Shown here: positions 7,681 through 14,676 of the stretch, piece by piece
How positions within the stretch are numbered: the stretch's first letter is position 1
Layout of the letters: each line of letters begins with the position of its first letter
NCBI GenBank assembly: GCA_009773075.1
Contig: WOUX01000004.1
Location: 1 to 19,101, forward strand
DNA length: 19,101 nucleotides
Reading direction: 5' to 3'
Origin: a bacterium
GTDB taxonomy: Bacteria > Desulfobacterota > UBA8473
Position numbers and translations under genes: made by a program
Notes under the pieces: generated by a model
Databases searched by the model: none
What the model saw: only the letters and a program-made list of their open reading frames with translations
Told to the model about the DNA's origin: nothing

Positions 7681-7718
7681 CCCTTTTGTTCTTAGTCTCT
7701 GAGTTTGCATTCAAAGGG
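7681..7718 (+). promoter_or_regulatory. Possible stem hiding the rplB ribosome binding site
   Basis: CCCTTT (7681-7686) is complementary to AAAGGG (7713-7718), which is part of the rplB ribosome binding site AAAGGGAG. Between them CTTAG (7691-7695) and CTGAG (7699-7703) can pair with one G-U and the loop TCT. The fold would couple rplB translation to events at the rplW stop. The outer stem is only six pairs, so this is tentative. Confidence 0.25.
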
Positions 7719-7726
7719 AGTTTTGA

Positions 7727-8551
7727 GTGAGCATAAAGATATATAAACCAACATCACCTGGAAGGAGATTCCAAAGCGTATTAACCTTTGAGGAGTTGAC
7801 CTGTATCAAACCCGAGAAGTCTCTTCTCAGACCACTCGCCAAGACTGGCGGCAGAAATGCTTATGGTAGGATTACCTCCCGTCATATTGGTGGAAGACAT
7901 AAGAGGAGATATCGGGTTATTGATTTTAAAAGGGACAAAATCGATGTGCCGGCCAAAGTAGCCACCATTGAATATGATCCTAATCGATCAGCACATATCG
8001 CTCTTTTGCACTATGTTGATGGTGAAAAGAGATATATAATCGCCCCTTTAAAACTTAAAGTCGGTGATACTGTGATTTCAGGTGAGAATGCCGATATTAA
8101 ACCAGGTAACGCCCTGCCTTTAAAAAATATACCTTTTGGGACATTCATACATAATGTGGAATTAAAACCCGGGAAGGGCGCTCAGTTAATAAGAGGTGCA
8201 GGAACTTTTGGTCAGTTGATAGCTAAAGAAGGAAAATATGTTCAGATAAGACTGCCGTCTAATGAGGTTCGTCTGGTGTTAAACATCTGTTTTGCTACAA
8301 TTGGTCAAACTGGCAACATAGATCATGAAAATATATCCATAGGGAAGGCTGGAAGAAAACGATGGCTGGGCAGAAGGCCTAGGGTTCGAGGTGTTGCAAT
8401 GAATCCGGTTGACCATCCTCTGGGTGGAGGTGAGGGTAAATCCTCAGGAGGCAGACACCCAGTAACTCCTTGGGGAGTTCCAACTAAAGGGTACAAAACG
8501 AGGAGAAACAAAAGTACAGATAGATATATATTTTCAAAGAGGAAAAAATAG
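7727..8551 (+). CDS. rplB: 50S ribosomal protein L2 (uL2)
   Basis: L2 is a conserved 50S protein needed for subunit association and peptidyl transferase assembly. The product has 274 residues, matching the family. It opens MSIKIYKPTSPGRRFQSV, includes GGRNAYGRITSRHIGGRHKR and IEYDPNRSAHIALLHYVDGE, and keeps the signature NPVDHPLGGGEGKSSGGRHP with the functional His230. The start is GTG at 7727, behind AAAGGGAG at 7713-7720; the nearby TTG at 7723 is out of frame. It is 47 bases after rplW and 55 before rpsS. Confidence 0.98.
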   Translation: MSIKIYKPTSPGRRFQSVLTFEELTCIKPEKSLLRPLAKTGGRNAYGRITSRHIGGRHKRRYRVIDFKRDKIDVPAKVATIEYDPNRSAHIALLHYVDGEKRYIIAPLKLKVGDTVISGENADIKPGNALPLKNIPFGTFIHNVELKPGKGAQLIRGAGTFGQLIAKEGKYVQIRLPSNEVRLVLNICFATIGQTGNIDHENISIGKAGRKRWLGRRPRVRGVAMNPVDHPLGGGEGKSSGGRHPVTPWGVPTKGYKTRRNKSTDRYIFSKRKK

Positions 8552-8606
8552 AAGTTAACATATTTATTTAGGCCCTAATAGGGTTAGAATTATAGAGGAG
8601 ACTGAT

Positions 8607-8903
8607 ATGGCGCGATCAATAAAGAAAGGGCCATTTATTGATGAAAGTCTATTAAAAAAGATTAAAATAGCCAATGAAACGGTAACCAAGAAGATAATCA
8701 AGACTTGGTCTCGTAGATCAACCATTGTGCCCGAACTGATTGGTTACACTGTTGCTGTTCACAATGGCAAAAAATTTATTCCGGTCTTTATCACTGAGAA
8801 TATGGTAGGACATAAGCTTGGTGAATTTGCACCTACTAGAACGTTCCACAGCCATTCCGGGGACAGGAAGAGTAAAATAGAAGGCAGGAAGCAAAAGAGA
8901 TAA
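8607..8903 (+). CDS. rpsS: 30S ribosomal protein S19 (uS19)
   Basis: S19 forms a complex with S13 in the 30S head and contacts the A-site finger of 23S rRNA. The protein is 98 residues. It begins MARSIKKGPFIDESLLKKI, and its C-terminal half contains GHKLGEFAPTRTFHSHSGDR, the family signature. The start is ATG 8607 with AGAGGAG at 8594-8600. It lies 55 bases after rplB and 26 before rplV in the standard S10 order. Confidence 0.98.
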   Translation: MARSIKKGPFIDESLLKKIKIANETVTKKIIKTWSRRSTIVPELIGYTVAVHNGKKFIPVFITENMVGHKLGEFAPTRTFHSHSGDRKSKIEGRKQKR

Positions 8904-8929
8904 AAGGGTGTAAAAGGTGAAAAATAGTT

Positions 8930-9262
8930 ATGGAAGCTAAAGCATCTGTTAATTATATTAGGGTATCGCCCAGAAAAGCTAGATTAGTGGTTGACCTGGT
9001 TCGTGGTAAAAGGGTAGAAGATGCTTTGACTATTCTCTCTGTTACTCCAAAAGCATCGGCCAGGATAGTTAAAAATCTTCTGAAATCTGCTGTTGCAAAT
9101 GCTTCTCATGATAGAAACATTGATGTGGATACTCTGTTCGTTGATACTATTTATGTCAATGAAGGGCCCACACTTAAGAGATTTAGGGCTAGGGCTATGG
9201 GAAGGGCAGGTAGAATCCTGAAAAGAACCAGTCATATAACCGTAGTCTTAAAAGAAAGATAA
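8930..9262 (+). CDS. rplV: 50S ribosomal protein L22 (uL22)
   Basis: L22 contacts all domains of 23S rRNA, and its beta-hairpin lines the nascent peptide tunnel beside L4. The product is 110 residues. Visible signatures are VNYIRVSPRKARLVVDLVRG at the N terminus and GPTLKRFRARAMGRAGRILK in the hairpin, followed by RTSHITVVLKER at the C terminus. No deletion of the macrolide-associated hairpin is seen. It starts at ATG 8930 with AAGGTG about 10 bases upstream, and rpsC follows after 22 bases. Confidence 0.98.
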   Translation: MEAKASVNYIRVSPRKARLVVDLVRGKRVEDALTILSVTPKASARIVKNLLKSAVANASHDRNIDVDTLFVDTIYVNEGPTLKRFRARAMGRAGRILKRTSHITVVLKER

Positions 9263-9284
9263 AATTTTTAGAAGGGAGAAGATT

Positions 9285-9938
9285 TTGGGGCAAAAGGTCC
9301 ATCCAATAGGGTTCAGACTGGGAATAACCAGAACGTGGAATTCAAAATGGTTTGCTGAAAAAGATTTTTCTGACTTACTTCAGGAAGACGTAAGGATTCG
9401 AAGGTTTATTAAAAGCAAACTTTACCATGCCGGTGTCTCAAGGATTGAAATTGAAAGGGCTACAAATAAAGCCAAGATCAATATATATACCGTTCGCCCA
9501 GGAATTGTAATCGGCAGAAAAGGTATAGAGATTGAGGCATTGAAGAATGAACTTAATAAGTTAACTTCAAAAGAGATTTATATAAATATTCAAGAAGTCC
9601 GCAAACCAGAGATTGATGCTCAGTTAGTTGCCGAAAATACAGCATTACAGCTGGAAAGAAGAGTTGCTTTTCGAAGGGCTATGAAGAGGAGTGTTACAAC
9701 TGCCTTAAGATTAGGTGCTCAAGGGATAAAAATCTCCTGTGCCGGAAGACTGGGTGGTGCAGAAATGGCAAGGAGGGAGTGGTATCGAGAAGGCAGGGTT
9801 CCTTTACATACTTTAAGGGCTGACATTGACTATGGTTTTGCGGAGGCTCATACCACTTATGGAATCATTGGTGTAAAGGTCTGGATATTTAAAGGTGAGA
9901 TCCTTTCAAAAAAGAGAGAAATAGATACGGCTAAATAG
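9285..9938 (+). CDS. rpsC: 30S ribosomal protein S3 (uS3)
   Basis: S3 forms part of the mRNA entry channel and contributes to helicase activity of the 30S subunit. The 217-residue product is within the normal range. The start is TTG at 9285, giving MGQKVHPIGFRLGITRTWNS; GAAGGGAG at 9271-9278 supports it. A KH type II domain carries the GxxG loop in GIVIGRKGIEIEALKNEL. The C-terminal domain contains GRLGGAEMARREWYREGR and HTLRADIDYGFAEAHTTYG, both strongly conserved. The tail is short. It sits 26 bases before rplP. Confidence 0.98.
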   Translation: MGQKVHPIGFRLGITRTWNSKWFAEKDFSDLLQEDVRIRRFIKSKLYHAGVSRIEIERATNKAKINIYTVRPGIVIGRKGIEIEALKNELNKLTSKEIYINIQEVRKPEIDAQLVAENTALQLERRVAFRRAMKRSVTTALRLGAQGIKISCAGRLGGAEMARREWYREGRVPLHTLRADIDYGFAEAHTTYGIIGVKVWIFKGEILSKKREIDTAK

Positions 9939-9964
9939 ATTGATCAGATAGGGAAGTATTCACT

Positions 9965-10390
9965 ATGTTGCAGCCAAAAAAGGTAAAATACCGAAAACAA
10001 CAGAGAGGCAAGAGACGGGGCGTATCATCCAGAGGTTCTACCATTGATTTTGGTGATTTTGCTCTTCAAGCCGAAGAATGCGGTTGGTTAACAGCGCGCC
10101 AGATTGAAGCAGCTCGAATAGCAATGACTCGGCATGTAAAGAGAGGTGGAAAGATTTGGATCAGAATATTCCCTGATAAACCAATCACTGCTAAACCCGC
10201 TGAAACAAGAATGGGAAAAGGCAAAGGGCCTCCTGCGGATTGGGTGGCCGTAATAAAACCAGGTAGAATACTGTATGAAATGGAAGGTGTAGAAGAAGAT
10301 ACTGCCCGTGAAGCTTTTAGGTTAGCCAGTTATAAATTGCCAATACGCACAAGGGTTACTTCGCGGGGGAGGGAACATGAAAACAAGTGA
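9965..10390 (+). CDS. rplP: 50S ribosomal protein L16 (uL16)
   Basis: L16 helps position tRNAs at the A and P sites of the large subunit and is a late assembly protein. The product is 141 residues, starting MLQPKKVKYRKQQRGKRRG at ATG 9965. Conserved blocks are LTARQIEAARIAMTRHVKRG, GKIWIRIFPDKPITAKPAE, and MGKGKGPPADWVAVIKPGRI, the tip that reaches the tRNA. Its end overlaps the rpmC start by 14 bases, which fits translational coupling. No abnormality is seen. Confidence 0.98.
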   Translation: MLQPKKVKYRKQQRGKRRGVSSRGSTIDFGDFALQAEECGWLTARQIEAARIAMTRHVKRGGKIWIRIFPDKPITAKPAETRMGKGKGPPADWVAVIKPGRILYEMEGVEEDTAREAFRLASYKLPIRTRVTSRGREHENK

Positions 10391-10565
10391 AATTAGAGAG
10401 TTAAGTGATATGGAACTTACGCAAAAGGAGAAGTATCTATCAGAAGAATTGTTTAACTTGAAATTCCAGCTTGCAACAGGGCAGCTTGAAAATACCATGA
10501 GGGTTCCTCAGATAAAAAAGGATTTAGCAAGGATCAAAACCATCATTAGCGAAAAGAAACCATAG
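10377..10565 (+). CDS. rpmC: 50S ribosomal protein L29 (uL29)
   Basis: L29 is a small helical protein near the tunnel exit, beside L23. The product is 62 residues, predicted as two long helices. It shows the family core SEELFNLKFQLATGQLEN, followed by VPQIKKDLARIKTIISEK. The start is ATG 10377, inside the 3' end of rplP, with GGGGGAGGG at 10365-10373 immediately upstream; the spacing is tight. Downstream rpsQ follows after 17 bases, the standard order. Confidence 0.97.
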   Translation: MKTSEIRELSDMELTQKEKYLSEELFNLKFQLATGQLENTMRVPQIKKDLARIKTIISEKKP

Positions 10566-10582
10566 CATAAGGGGAGACAAAA

Positions 10583-10840
10583 GTGGGAGAGAGGGGGCGT
10601 AGAAAGACTCAGGTTGGAGTAGTTGTAAGTAGCAAAATGGATAAAACCGTGGTTGTTCAGGTAGACAAGGTTTTGAAACATCCGATATACAAAAAATATA
10701 TTAGTAGAAGGAATAAGTATAAGGCACATAATGAAAAAAATGATTGTAATGTGGGAGATAGGGTTTTAATAATGGAAAGCAGACCTTTGAGCAAAGAGAA
10801 GATGTGGCGAGTTTATAAGATATTGGAAAAAGCGGTTTGA
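10583..10840 (+). CDS. rpsQ: 30S ribosomal protein S17 (uS17)
   Basis: S17 is a primary binding protein for the 5' domain of 16S rRNA. The 85-residue product has an OB fold. The family signature KTQVGVVVSSKMDKTVVVQV is present, then HPIYKKYISRRNKYKAHNE and GDRVLIMESRPLSKEKMWRV. The start is GTG at 10583 behind AAGGGGAGA at 10569-10577. It ends the S10 group; the 41-base gap to rplN has no terminator, so transcription should continue into spc genes. Confidence 0.97.
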   Translation: MGERGRRKTQVGVVVSSKMDKTVVVQVDKVLKHPIYKKYISRRNKYKAHNEKNDCNVGDRVLIMESRPLSKEKMWRVYKILEKAV

Positions 10841-10881
10841 AGTAAGAAATGGGGTAAATACCGTATTTTGAGGGGCAAGCA

Positions 10882-11250
10882 ATGATTCAGATGCAGACAG
10901 TGCTTAATGTGGCAGATAATTCTGGGGCCAAAAAGTTATTTTGTATCAAAGTATTGGGTGGGACTAGAAGGAGATATGCCAGTCTTGGTGATATTATTGT
11001 GGTTTCAGTGAAGGAAGCTATTCCGAACTCAAAGGTTAAAAAAGGTAATGTATCTAGGGCTGTAGTTGTTCGTACTGTTAAAGAGGTAAGGAGAAAAGAC
11101 GGGTCTTATATAAAATTTGATGATAATTCAGCAGTGCTTATTAGTCCCCAAAATGAACCAATTGGAACTAGGATTTTTGGCCCTGTTGCTAGAGAACTTA
11201 GGGCTAAGAAATTTATGAAGATTGTATCATTAGCTCCAGAGGTACTGTGA
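10882..11250 (+). CDS. rplN: 50S ribosomal protein L14 (uL14)
   Basis: L14 forms inter-subunit bridges with the 30S and is the binding site of the silencing factor RsfS. The protein is exactly 122 residues, the usual length. It begins MIQMQTVLNVADNSGAKKLF and contains RAVVVRTVKEVRRKDGSYIK and GTRIFGPVARELR, the conserved C-terminal block. The start is ATG 10882 with GAGGGG at about 10870-10875. It opens the spc group, 18 bases before rplX. Confidence 0.98.
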   Translation: MIQMQTVLNVADNSGAKKLFCIKVLGGTRRRYASLGDIIVVSVKEAIPNSKVKKGNVSRAVVVRTVKEVRRKDGSYIKFDDNSAVLISPQNEPIGTRIFGPVARELRAKKFMKIVSLAPEVL

Positions 11251-11268
11251 TTTAATAGAGAGGTTTTG

Positions 11269-11595
11269 ATGTCTCAGATAAAATTCCATGTTAAAAAGGA
11301 CGATCCAGTAGAGGTAATTGCCGGTAAGGAAAAGGGGAGAAAAGGCAAGGTCCTAAAGGTTATACCTGAGAAAAATCGCGTAATAGTTGAGAAGGTTAAT
11401 CTAATCAAGCGACATGCTCGAGCATCCCAAACCAGTAAGGGTGGAATCGTTGAGAAAGAGGGTAGTATTCATATTTCTAATGTTATGATAGTTTGTAAAA
11501 AATGTAATTCGGGAGTTAGGGCCAAGAAAAAGGTTCTAGATGACGGGAAAAAAGTACGGGTCTGTATCAAGTGTGAGGAGATACTTAGTAAATAA
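11269..11595 (+). CDS. rplX: 50S ribosomal protein L24 (uL24) with zinc ribbon
   Basis: L24 is an assembly initiator of the 50S subunit that binds the 5' end of 23S rRNA. I chose ATG 11269 over the in-frame TTG at 11266 because AGAGAGG (11257-11263) is then well spaced. The product is 108 residues. A KOW motif is visible in VIAGKEKGRKGKVLKVIPEK. The C-terminal tail carries two CxxC pairs, Cys76/Cys79 and Cys99/Cys102, consistent with a zinc ribbon; many bacterial L24 proteins have it, some lack it. It precedes rplE by 38 bases. Confidence 0.97.
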   Translation: MSQIKFHVKKDDPVEVIAGKEKGRKGKVLKVIPEKNRVIVEKVNLIKRHARASQTSKGGIVEKEGSIHISNVMIVCKKCNSGVRAKKKVLDDGKKVRVCIKCEEILSK

Positions 11596-11633
11596 GATAA
11601 AAAAGGATAGACAAGAAGGGTTAAGGAATTTCG

Positions 11634-12173
11634 ATGCCAAGGTTAAAAGACTTCTACATGAAAGAAATAATGCCGGCTTTAATAAAAGAGTTTAACTACA
11701 GGAACCCAATGGAGGTCCCTAAGCTTGAAAAGATAGTAATAAATATGGGGCTGGGAGAGGCTATTCAGAATATCAAATTGCTGGACTCTGCGACTTCTGA
11801 GCTGTCTTTAATCATCGGTCAAAAGCCTATTATTACCAGAGCCAAAAAGTCTATTGCTTCATTTAAACTGCGGGAAGGTGTTCCTATCGGTTGTATGGTG
11901 ACTTTAAGAAAGGAAAGAATGTATGAATTCTTCGATAGATTAGTCAATATAGCCCTTCCTAGAGTTAGGGATTTTAAAGGTGTAAGTGGAAAATCTTTTG
12001 ACGGAAGAGGCAATTATGCTTTAGGAATAAAAGAACATATTATCTTTCCTGAGATTGATTATGACAAGATTGACAAAGTAAAAGGCATGAATGTGGATAT
12101 TGTTACTACAGCCAAGACCGATGAAGAAGCTAAATCTCTGCTAAGGTTGTTAGGGGTACCTTTTAGGGATTAG
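11634..12173 (+). CDS. rplE: 50S ribosomal protein L5 (uL5)
   Basis: L5 binds 5S rRNA with L18 and contacts P-site tRNA and S13. The protein is 179 residues. Signatures are EVPKLEKIVINMGLGEA, GQKPIITRAKKSIASFKLRE, RVRDFKGVSGKSFDGRGNY and the LGIKEHIIFPEIDYDK block. The start is ATG 11634 with AAGGAA at 11623-11628. In E. coli S8 represses spc translation at the rplE start; I could not recognise an S8-type stem at this start by eye. Confidence 0.98.
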   Translation: MPRLKDFYMKEIMPALIKEFNYRNPMEVPKLEKIVINMGLGEAIQNIKLLDSATSELSLIIGQKPIITRAKKSIASFKLREGVPIGCMVTLRKERMYEFFDRLVNIALPRVRDFKGVSGKSFDGRGNYALGIKEHIIFPEIDYDKIDKVKGMNVDIVTTAKTDEEAKSLLRLLGVPFRD

Positions 12174-12237
12174 GTGCATTAATTAAGGGAAGAATGTTTA
12201 GTTTAATCGGGGTAAGCTTTTTTGATGGAGGAGTTTT

Positions 12238-12423
12238 GTGGCCAAAAAATCTTTGATTGTAAAGGCTAAAAAACCTAATAAGTTTAGAGTTAGAGGATAC
12301 AACCGTTGTCCCATTTGTGGAAGGGCTAGAGGATACTATAGGAAGTTTAATATGTGTCGCATCTGTCTTCGTAATTATGCGTTGAAAGGTGATATACCAG
12401 GAACCGTCAAATCTAGCTGGTAA
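12238..12423 (+). CDS. rpsN: 30S ribosomal protein S14, short zinc type (uS14, type Z)
   Basis: S14 completes the 30S head near the A site. This is the short form, 61 residues, with a zinc site of two CxxC pairs: Cys24/Cys27 and Cys40/Cys43 in YNRCPICGR and FNMCRICLR. Gammaproteobacteria use a longer zinc-free form, so this argues against that class. The start is GTG at 12238 behind a strong GGAGGAG at 12227-12233; the TTG two bases earlier is out of frame. Gaps are 64 bases upstream and 31 downstream. Confidence 0.97.
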   Translation: MAKKSLIVKAKKPNKFRVRGYNRCPICGRARGYYRKFNMCRICLRNYALKGDIPGTVKSSW

Positions 12424-12454
12424 AGAAAAATTTGTAGAAAGGGGTTGAAAAGCT

Positions 12455-12850
12455 ATGATGACTGATCCTTTTGCAGATATGCTTACCCGTATTAGAAATG
12501 CCAACAAGGCAAAATTCAAGAAGGTCGATATGCCTTCCTCTAATTTAAAGGTTAGTGTAGCAAAGATATTAAAGGATGAAGGTTATATTAAAAACTATAA
12601 GGTAATAAAAGACAGTAAACAGGGAATCTTGACTATATATCTCAAGTATGATGGTGAAAACAATACGGTTATTGCTGGACTAAAAAGGATTAGCAAGCCA
12701 GGACGCAGGGTTTATGTTAAGAAAGACAAAATTCCAAAAGTGTTAACTGGTCTGGGCATAAACATTTTATCAACCCCGAGAGGGATTTTAACAGACAAAA
12801 AGGCAAGAGAATCGAATGTTGGTGGAGAGCTGCTCTGCTCTGTATGGTAG
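12455..12850 (+). CDS. rpsH: 30S ribosomal protein S8 (uS8)
   Basis: S8 binds the central domain of 16S rRNA and in E. coli is the translational repressor of the spc operon. The protein is 131 residues. It opens MMTDPFADMLTRIRNANKAK and closes with STPRGILTDKKARESNVGGE and LLCSVW, the conserved RNA-binding C terminus. Two ATG codons lie in frame at 12455 and 12458; AAAGGGG at 12438-12444 is nearer the first, so I use it. A 151-base gap with a palindromic element follows before rplF. Confidence 0.98.
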   Translation: MMTDPFADMLTRIRNANKAKFKKVDMPSSNLKVSVAKILKDEGYIKNYKVIKDSKQGILTIYLKYDGENNTVIAGLKRISKPGRRVYVKKDKIPKVLTGLGINILSTPRGILTDKKARESNVGGELLCSVW

Positions 12851-12870
12851 AGTTTTGGTTGGGAAATTCA

Positions 12871-12910
12871 GTGTCAGTGATCGGTGTCTCCGCCTGAGGC
12901 AGACTGACAC
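12871..12910 (+). repeat. Nested inverted repeat in the rpsH-rplF gap
   Basis: GTGTCAGT (12871-12878) and ACTGACAC (12903-12910) are perfect 8-base complements with a 24-base loop. An alternative fold uses GTGTC (12884-12888) with GACAC (12906-12910), continuing through TCCGCCT and AGGCAGA (six of seven pairs) after a two-base bulge. Both folds compete for the same right arm. No T-run follows, so it is not a standard terminator. It is more GC-rich than its surroundings and may be a small dispersed palindromic repeat or an RNA switch-like element. Downstream, AGGATTT occurs twice in tandem at 12944-12957. Confidence 0.5.
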
Positions 12911-13001
12911 GGACCTCTGTCAACATCCGTTTAGGGTTTAATTAGGATTTAGGATTTTTCCACAGTTTATTGAGCAGGTTCGTTATTTAAGGAGAACAAG
13001 G

Positions 13002-13541
13002 ATGTCACGAATTGGCAAACTACCAATTCCAGTTCCAAAAGGTGTTGAGATAGTCTTTGAGGATGCTACTTTAAAAGTAAAGGGCACAAAAGGAGAACTG
13101 ACTCAAGGGATAGACATGAGAATTGGTCTTACATTTGATAGTGAGAGAATAGTAGTTAATAGAAAAGATGATGATAAGAAGACTAGGGCCCTCCAGGGAT
13201 TAACCAGAAGTTTAGTTGCCAATATGGTGGAGGGAGTGACAAATGGTTTTACAAAAACCCTTAATATTGTTGGAGTAGGCTATCGTGCTGAGTTAAAAGA
13301 GGATATACTGGGTTTGAATTTAGGATACTCACATCCAATAGAATTTGTGCTTCCTAAAGGCATTAGTGCGAAGGTGGACAAGCAGGTGAAGGTCACAATT
13401 GAGGGGATTGATAAGCAGTTGGTAGGAGAGGTGGCTGCAAAGATTAGGTCATTTAGAAGACCGGAACCATACAAAGGTAAGGGCATTTTGTACTCCGATG
13501 AGAGGATTCGTCGAAAGATCGGGAAATCCGGAATTAAATAG
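13002..13541 (+). CDS. rplF: 50S ribosomal protein L6 (uL6)
   Basis: L6 lies near the factor-binding stalk base and the sarcin-ricin loop. The 179-residue product has the two duplicated domains of the family. It opens MSRIGKLPIPVPKGVEIVFE; the linker region has GVTNGFTKTLNIVGVGYRAE, and the C-terminal domain has IRSFRRPEPYKGKGILYSDE, ending IRRKIGKSGIK. The start is ATG 13002 with AAGGAGAA at 12989-12996. It follows the unusual 151-base gap and is 14 bases before rplR. Confidence 0.98.
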   Translation: MSRIGKLPIPVPKGVEIVFEDATLKVKGTKGELTQGIDMRIGLTFDSERIVVNRKDDDKKTRALQGLTRSLVANMVEGVTNGFTKTLNIVGVGYRAELKEDILGLNLGYSHPIEFVLPKGISAKVDKQVKVTIEGIDKQLVGEVAAKIRSFRRPEPYKGKGILYSDERIRRKIGKSGIK

Positions 13542-13555
13542 AGGTAGTTATAGAG

Positions 13556-13924
13556 ATGGCTTTAAGAAAATTGAAAGAGTTGTCCAGACTGAGACGTAAA
13601 AAACGGATCAAGAAAAAAATAAGGGGGACCACTGAAAAACCGAGACTTTGTGTATTTCGATCTGCAAAACATATTTATGCTCAGGTAATTGATGATACTA
13701 CTGGGAAAACTCTAGCATCAGCTTCAACTTTAAGTAAAGAAGTTAGGGATGGGTTGAAAAACTCTGGGAATATAGAAGCTGCTAAAAAGGTTGGAGAATT
13801 AATAGCTAAAAATTCTTTGGATAGGGATATAAAAAAAGTAGTTTTTGATCGAAATGGTTATTTGTATCATGGCAAGGTTAAGGCTCTGGCTGTTTTGGCT
13901 AGAGAAAAGGGGTTGGAATTTTAA
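13556..13924 (+). CDS. rplR: 50S ribosomal protein L18 (uL18)
   Basis: L18 binds 5S rRNA together with L5 and links it to the 50S central protuberance. The protein is 122 residues. The basic N terminus RLRRKKRIKKKIRGTTEKPR is followed by LCVFRSAKHIYAQVIDDTTG and the C-terminal VVFDRNGYLYHGKVKALAVL block, all typical. The start is ATG 13556 with GAGGTAG at 13541-13547. A strong hairpin lies just after its stop, before rpsE. Confidence 0.98.
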   Translation: MALRKLKELSRLRRKKRIKKKIRGTTEKPRLCVFRSAKHIYAQVIDDTTGKTLASASTLSKEVRDGLKNSGNIEAAKKVGELIAKNSLDRDIKKVVFDRNGYLYHGKVKALAVLAREKGLEF

Positions 13925-13927
13925 ATC

Positions 13928-13957
13928 AGTAAGGGCATATTGCAGTATACCCTTACT
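13928..13957 (+). promoter_or_regulatory. Strong hairpin between rplR and rpsE
   Basis: AGTAAGGG (13928-13935) and CCCTTACT (13950-13957) are perfect 8-base complements. Inside, after one C-A mismatch, ATAT (13937-13940) pairs with GTAT (13945-13948) with one G-U, closing the tetraloop TGCA. The stem starts four bases after the rplR stop and ends 36 bases before the rpsE start. No T-run follows, so intrinsic termination is unlikely. It could be an mRNA stability or processing element, or a protein-binding site. Confidence 0.55.
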
Positions 13958-13993
13958 AAATTTATTGTGAAGGAATTGCAAAGGAGGAGGTAA

Positions 13994-14491
13994 TTGCCCA
14001 GTATTAATCCTAATGAGTTGGATTTGACGGATAAGGTTGTTAGCATTAACAGGGTTGCCAAGGTAGTTAAAGGTGGAAGAAGGTTTAGTTTTAGTGCCCT
14101 TGTTGTGGTTGGTGATGGAAATGGTGCTGTCGGAAGTGGGTTAGGGAAGGCGAATGAAGTACCAGAGGCTATTAGAAAGGGGATAGGGCGAGCAAAGAAG
14201 GAACTTATTCGTATCCCAATTATTGATGGTACAATCCCTTATGAGGTAATAGGCAAATATGGTGCCGGCAGTGTTCTTTTAAAACCTGCATCCAAAGGTA
14301 CAGGTATTATTGCAGGAGGATCTGTCAGAGCAGTCGTTGAGGCAACAGGGATTGCAAATATTCTGACGAAATGTTTGGGGTCACATAACCCTCATAATGC
14401 TGTTAAAGCCACTATTAATGCCTTAAGCCAACTTAGAAGTCCTGAAGAGATGGCAAAAAAACGTGGTAAAGAATTAAACGAGATTATTTGA
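13994..14491 (+). CDS. rpsE: 30S ribosomal protein S5 (uS5)
   Basis: S5 acts in mRNA entry and decoding accuracy, and binds near the spectinomycin site. The protein is 165 residues. The start is TTG at 13994, immediately behind AAGGAGGAGG at 13981-13990, an unusually strong site. The N-terminal RNA-binding part has VAKVVKGGRRFSFSALVVVG with the spectinomycin loop intact, then GDGNGAVGSGLGKANEVPEA and the C-terminal block GSHNPHNAVKATINALSQL. A long 185-base gap follows before rpmD. Confidence 0.98.
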   Translation: MPSINPNELDLTDKVVSINRVAKVVKGGRRFSFSALVVVGDGNGAVGSGLGKANEVPEAIRKGIGRAKKELIRIPIIDGTIPYEVIGKYGAGSVLLKPASKGTGIIAGGSVRAVVEATGIANILTKCLGSHNPHNAVKATINALSQLRSPEEMAKKRGKELNEII

Positions 14492-14561
14492 TCACGAACT
14501 TCCAGCCTTTGGTGGGAGTAAAACATGTGAATTATTTGCATTCCGCTGGCTAGCGTGGGTC

Positions 14562-14590
14562 CCTGAAAAATTTATGAATTTGCTTTCAGG
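14562..14590 (+). promoter_or_regulatory. Hairpin in the rpsE-rpmD gap
   Basis: CCTGAAA (14562-14568) and TTTCAGG (14584-14590) are perfect 7-base complements. Inside, AATT (14569-14572) pairs with AATT (14577-14580) around the loop TATG, with a three-base bulge TGC on the 3' side. A run of T follows from about 14595, separated from the stem by five bases, so it could act as a weak attenuator. A smaller stem, TGAAGC with GCTTTTTCA, lies just downstream at about 14604-14621. The 185-base gap (14492-14676) holds no recognisable gene. Confidence 0.45.
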
Positions 14591-14676
14591 AATACTTTTT
14601 CCAGTGAAGCATAGCTTTTTCAGATATATCATAAAAGATCAGATGGATACAACTAGTGTGAAAAGGGAACTATTTT

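Noticed and set aside
8573..8583. CCCTAATAGGG palindrome before rpsS
   Set aside because: The loop would be one base or the stem only three pairs; likely chance.
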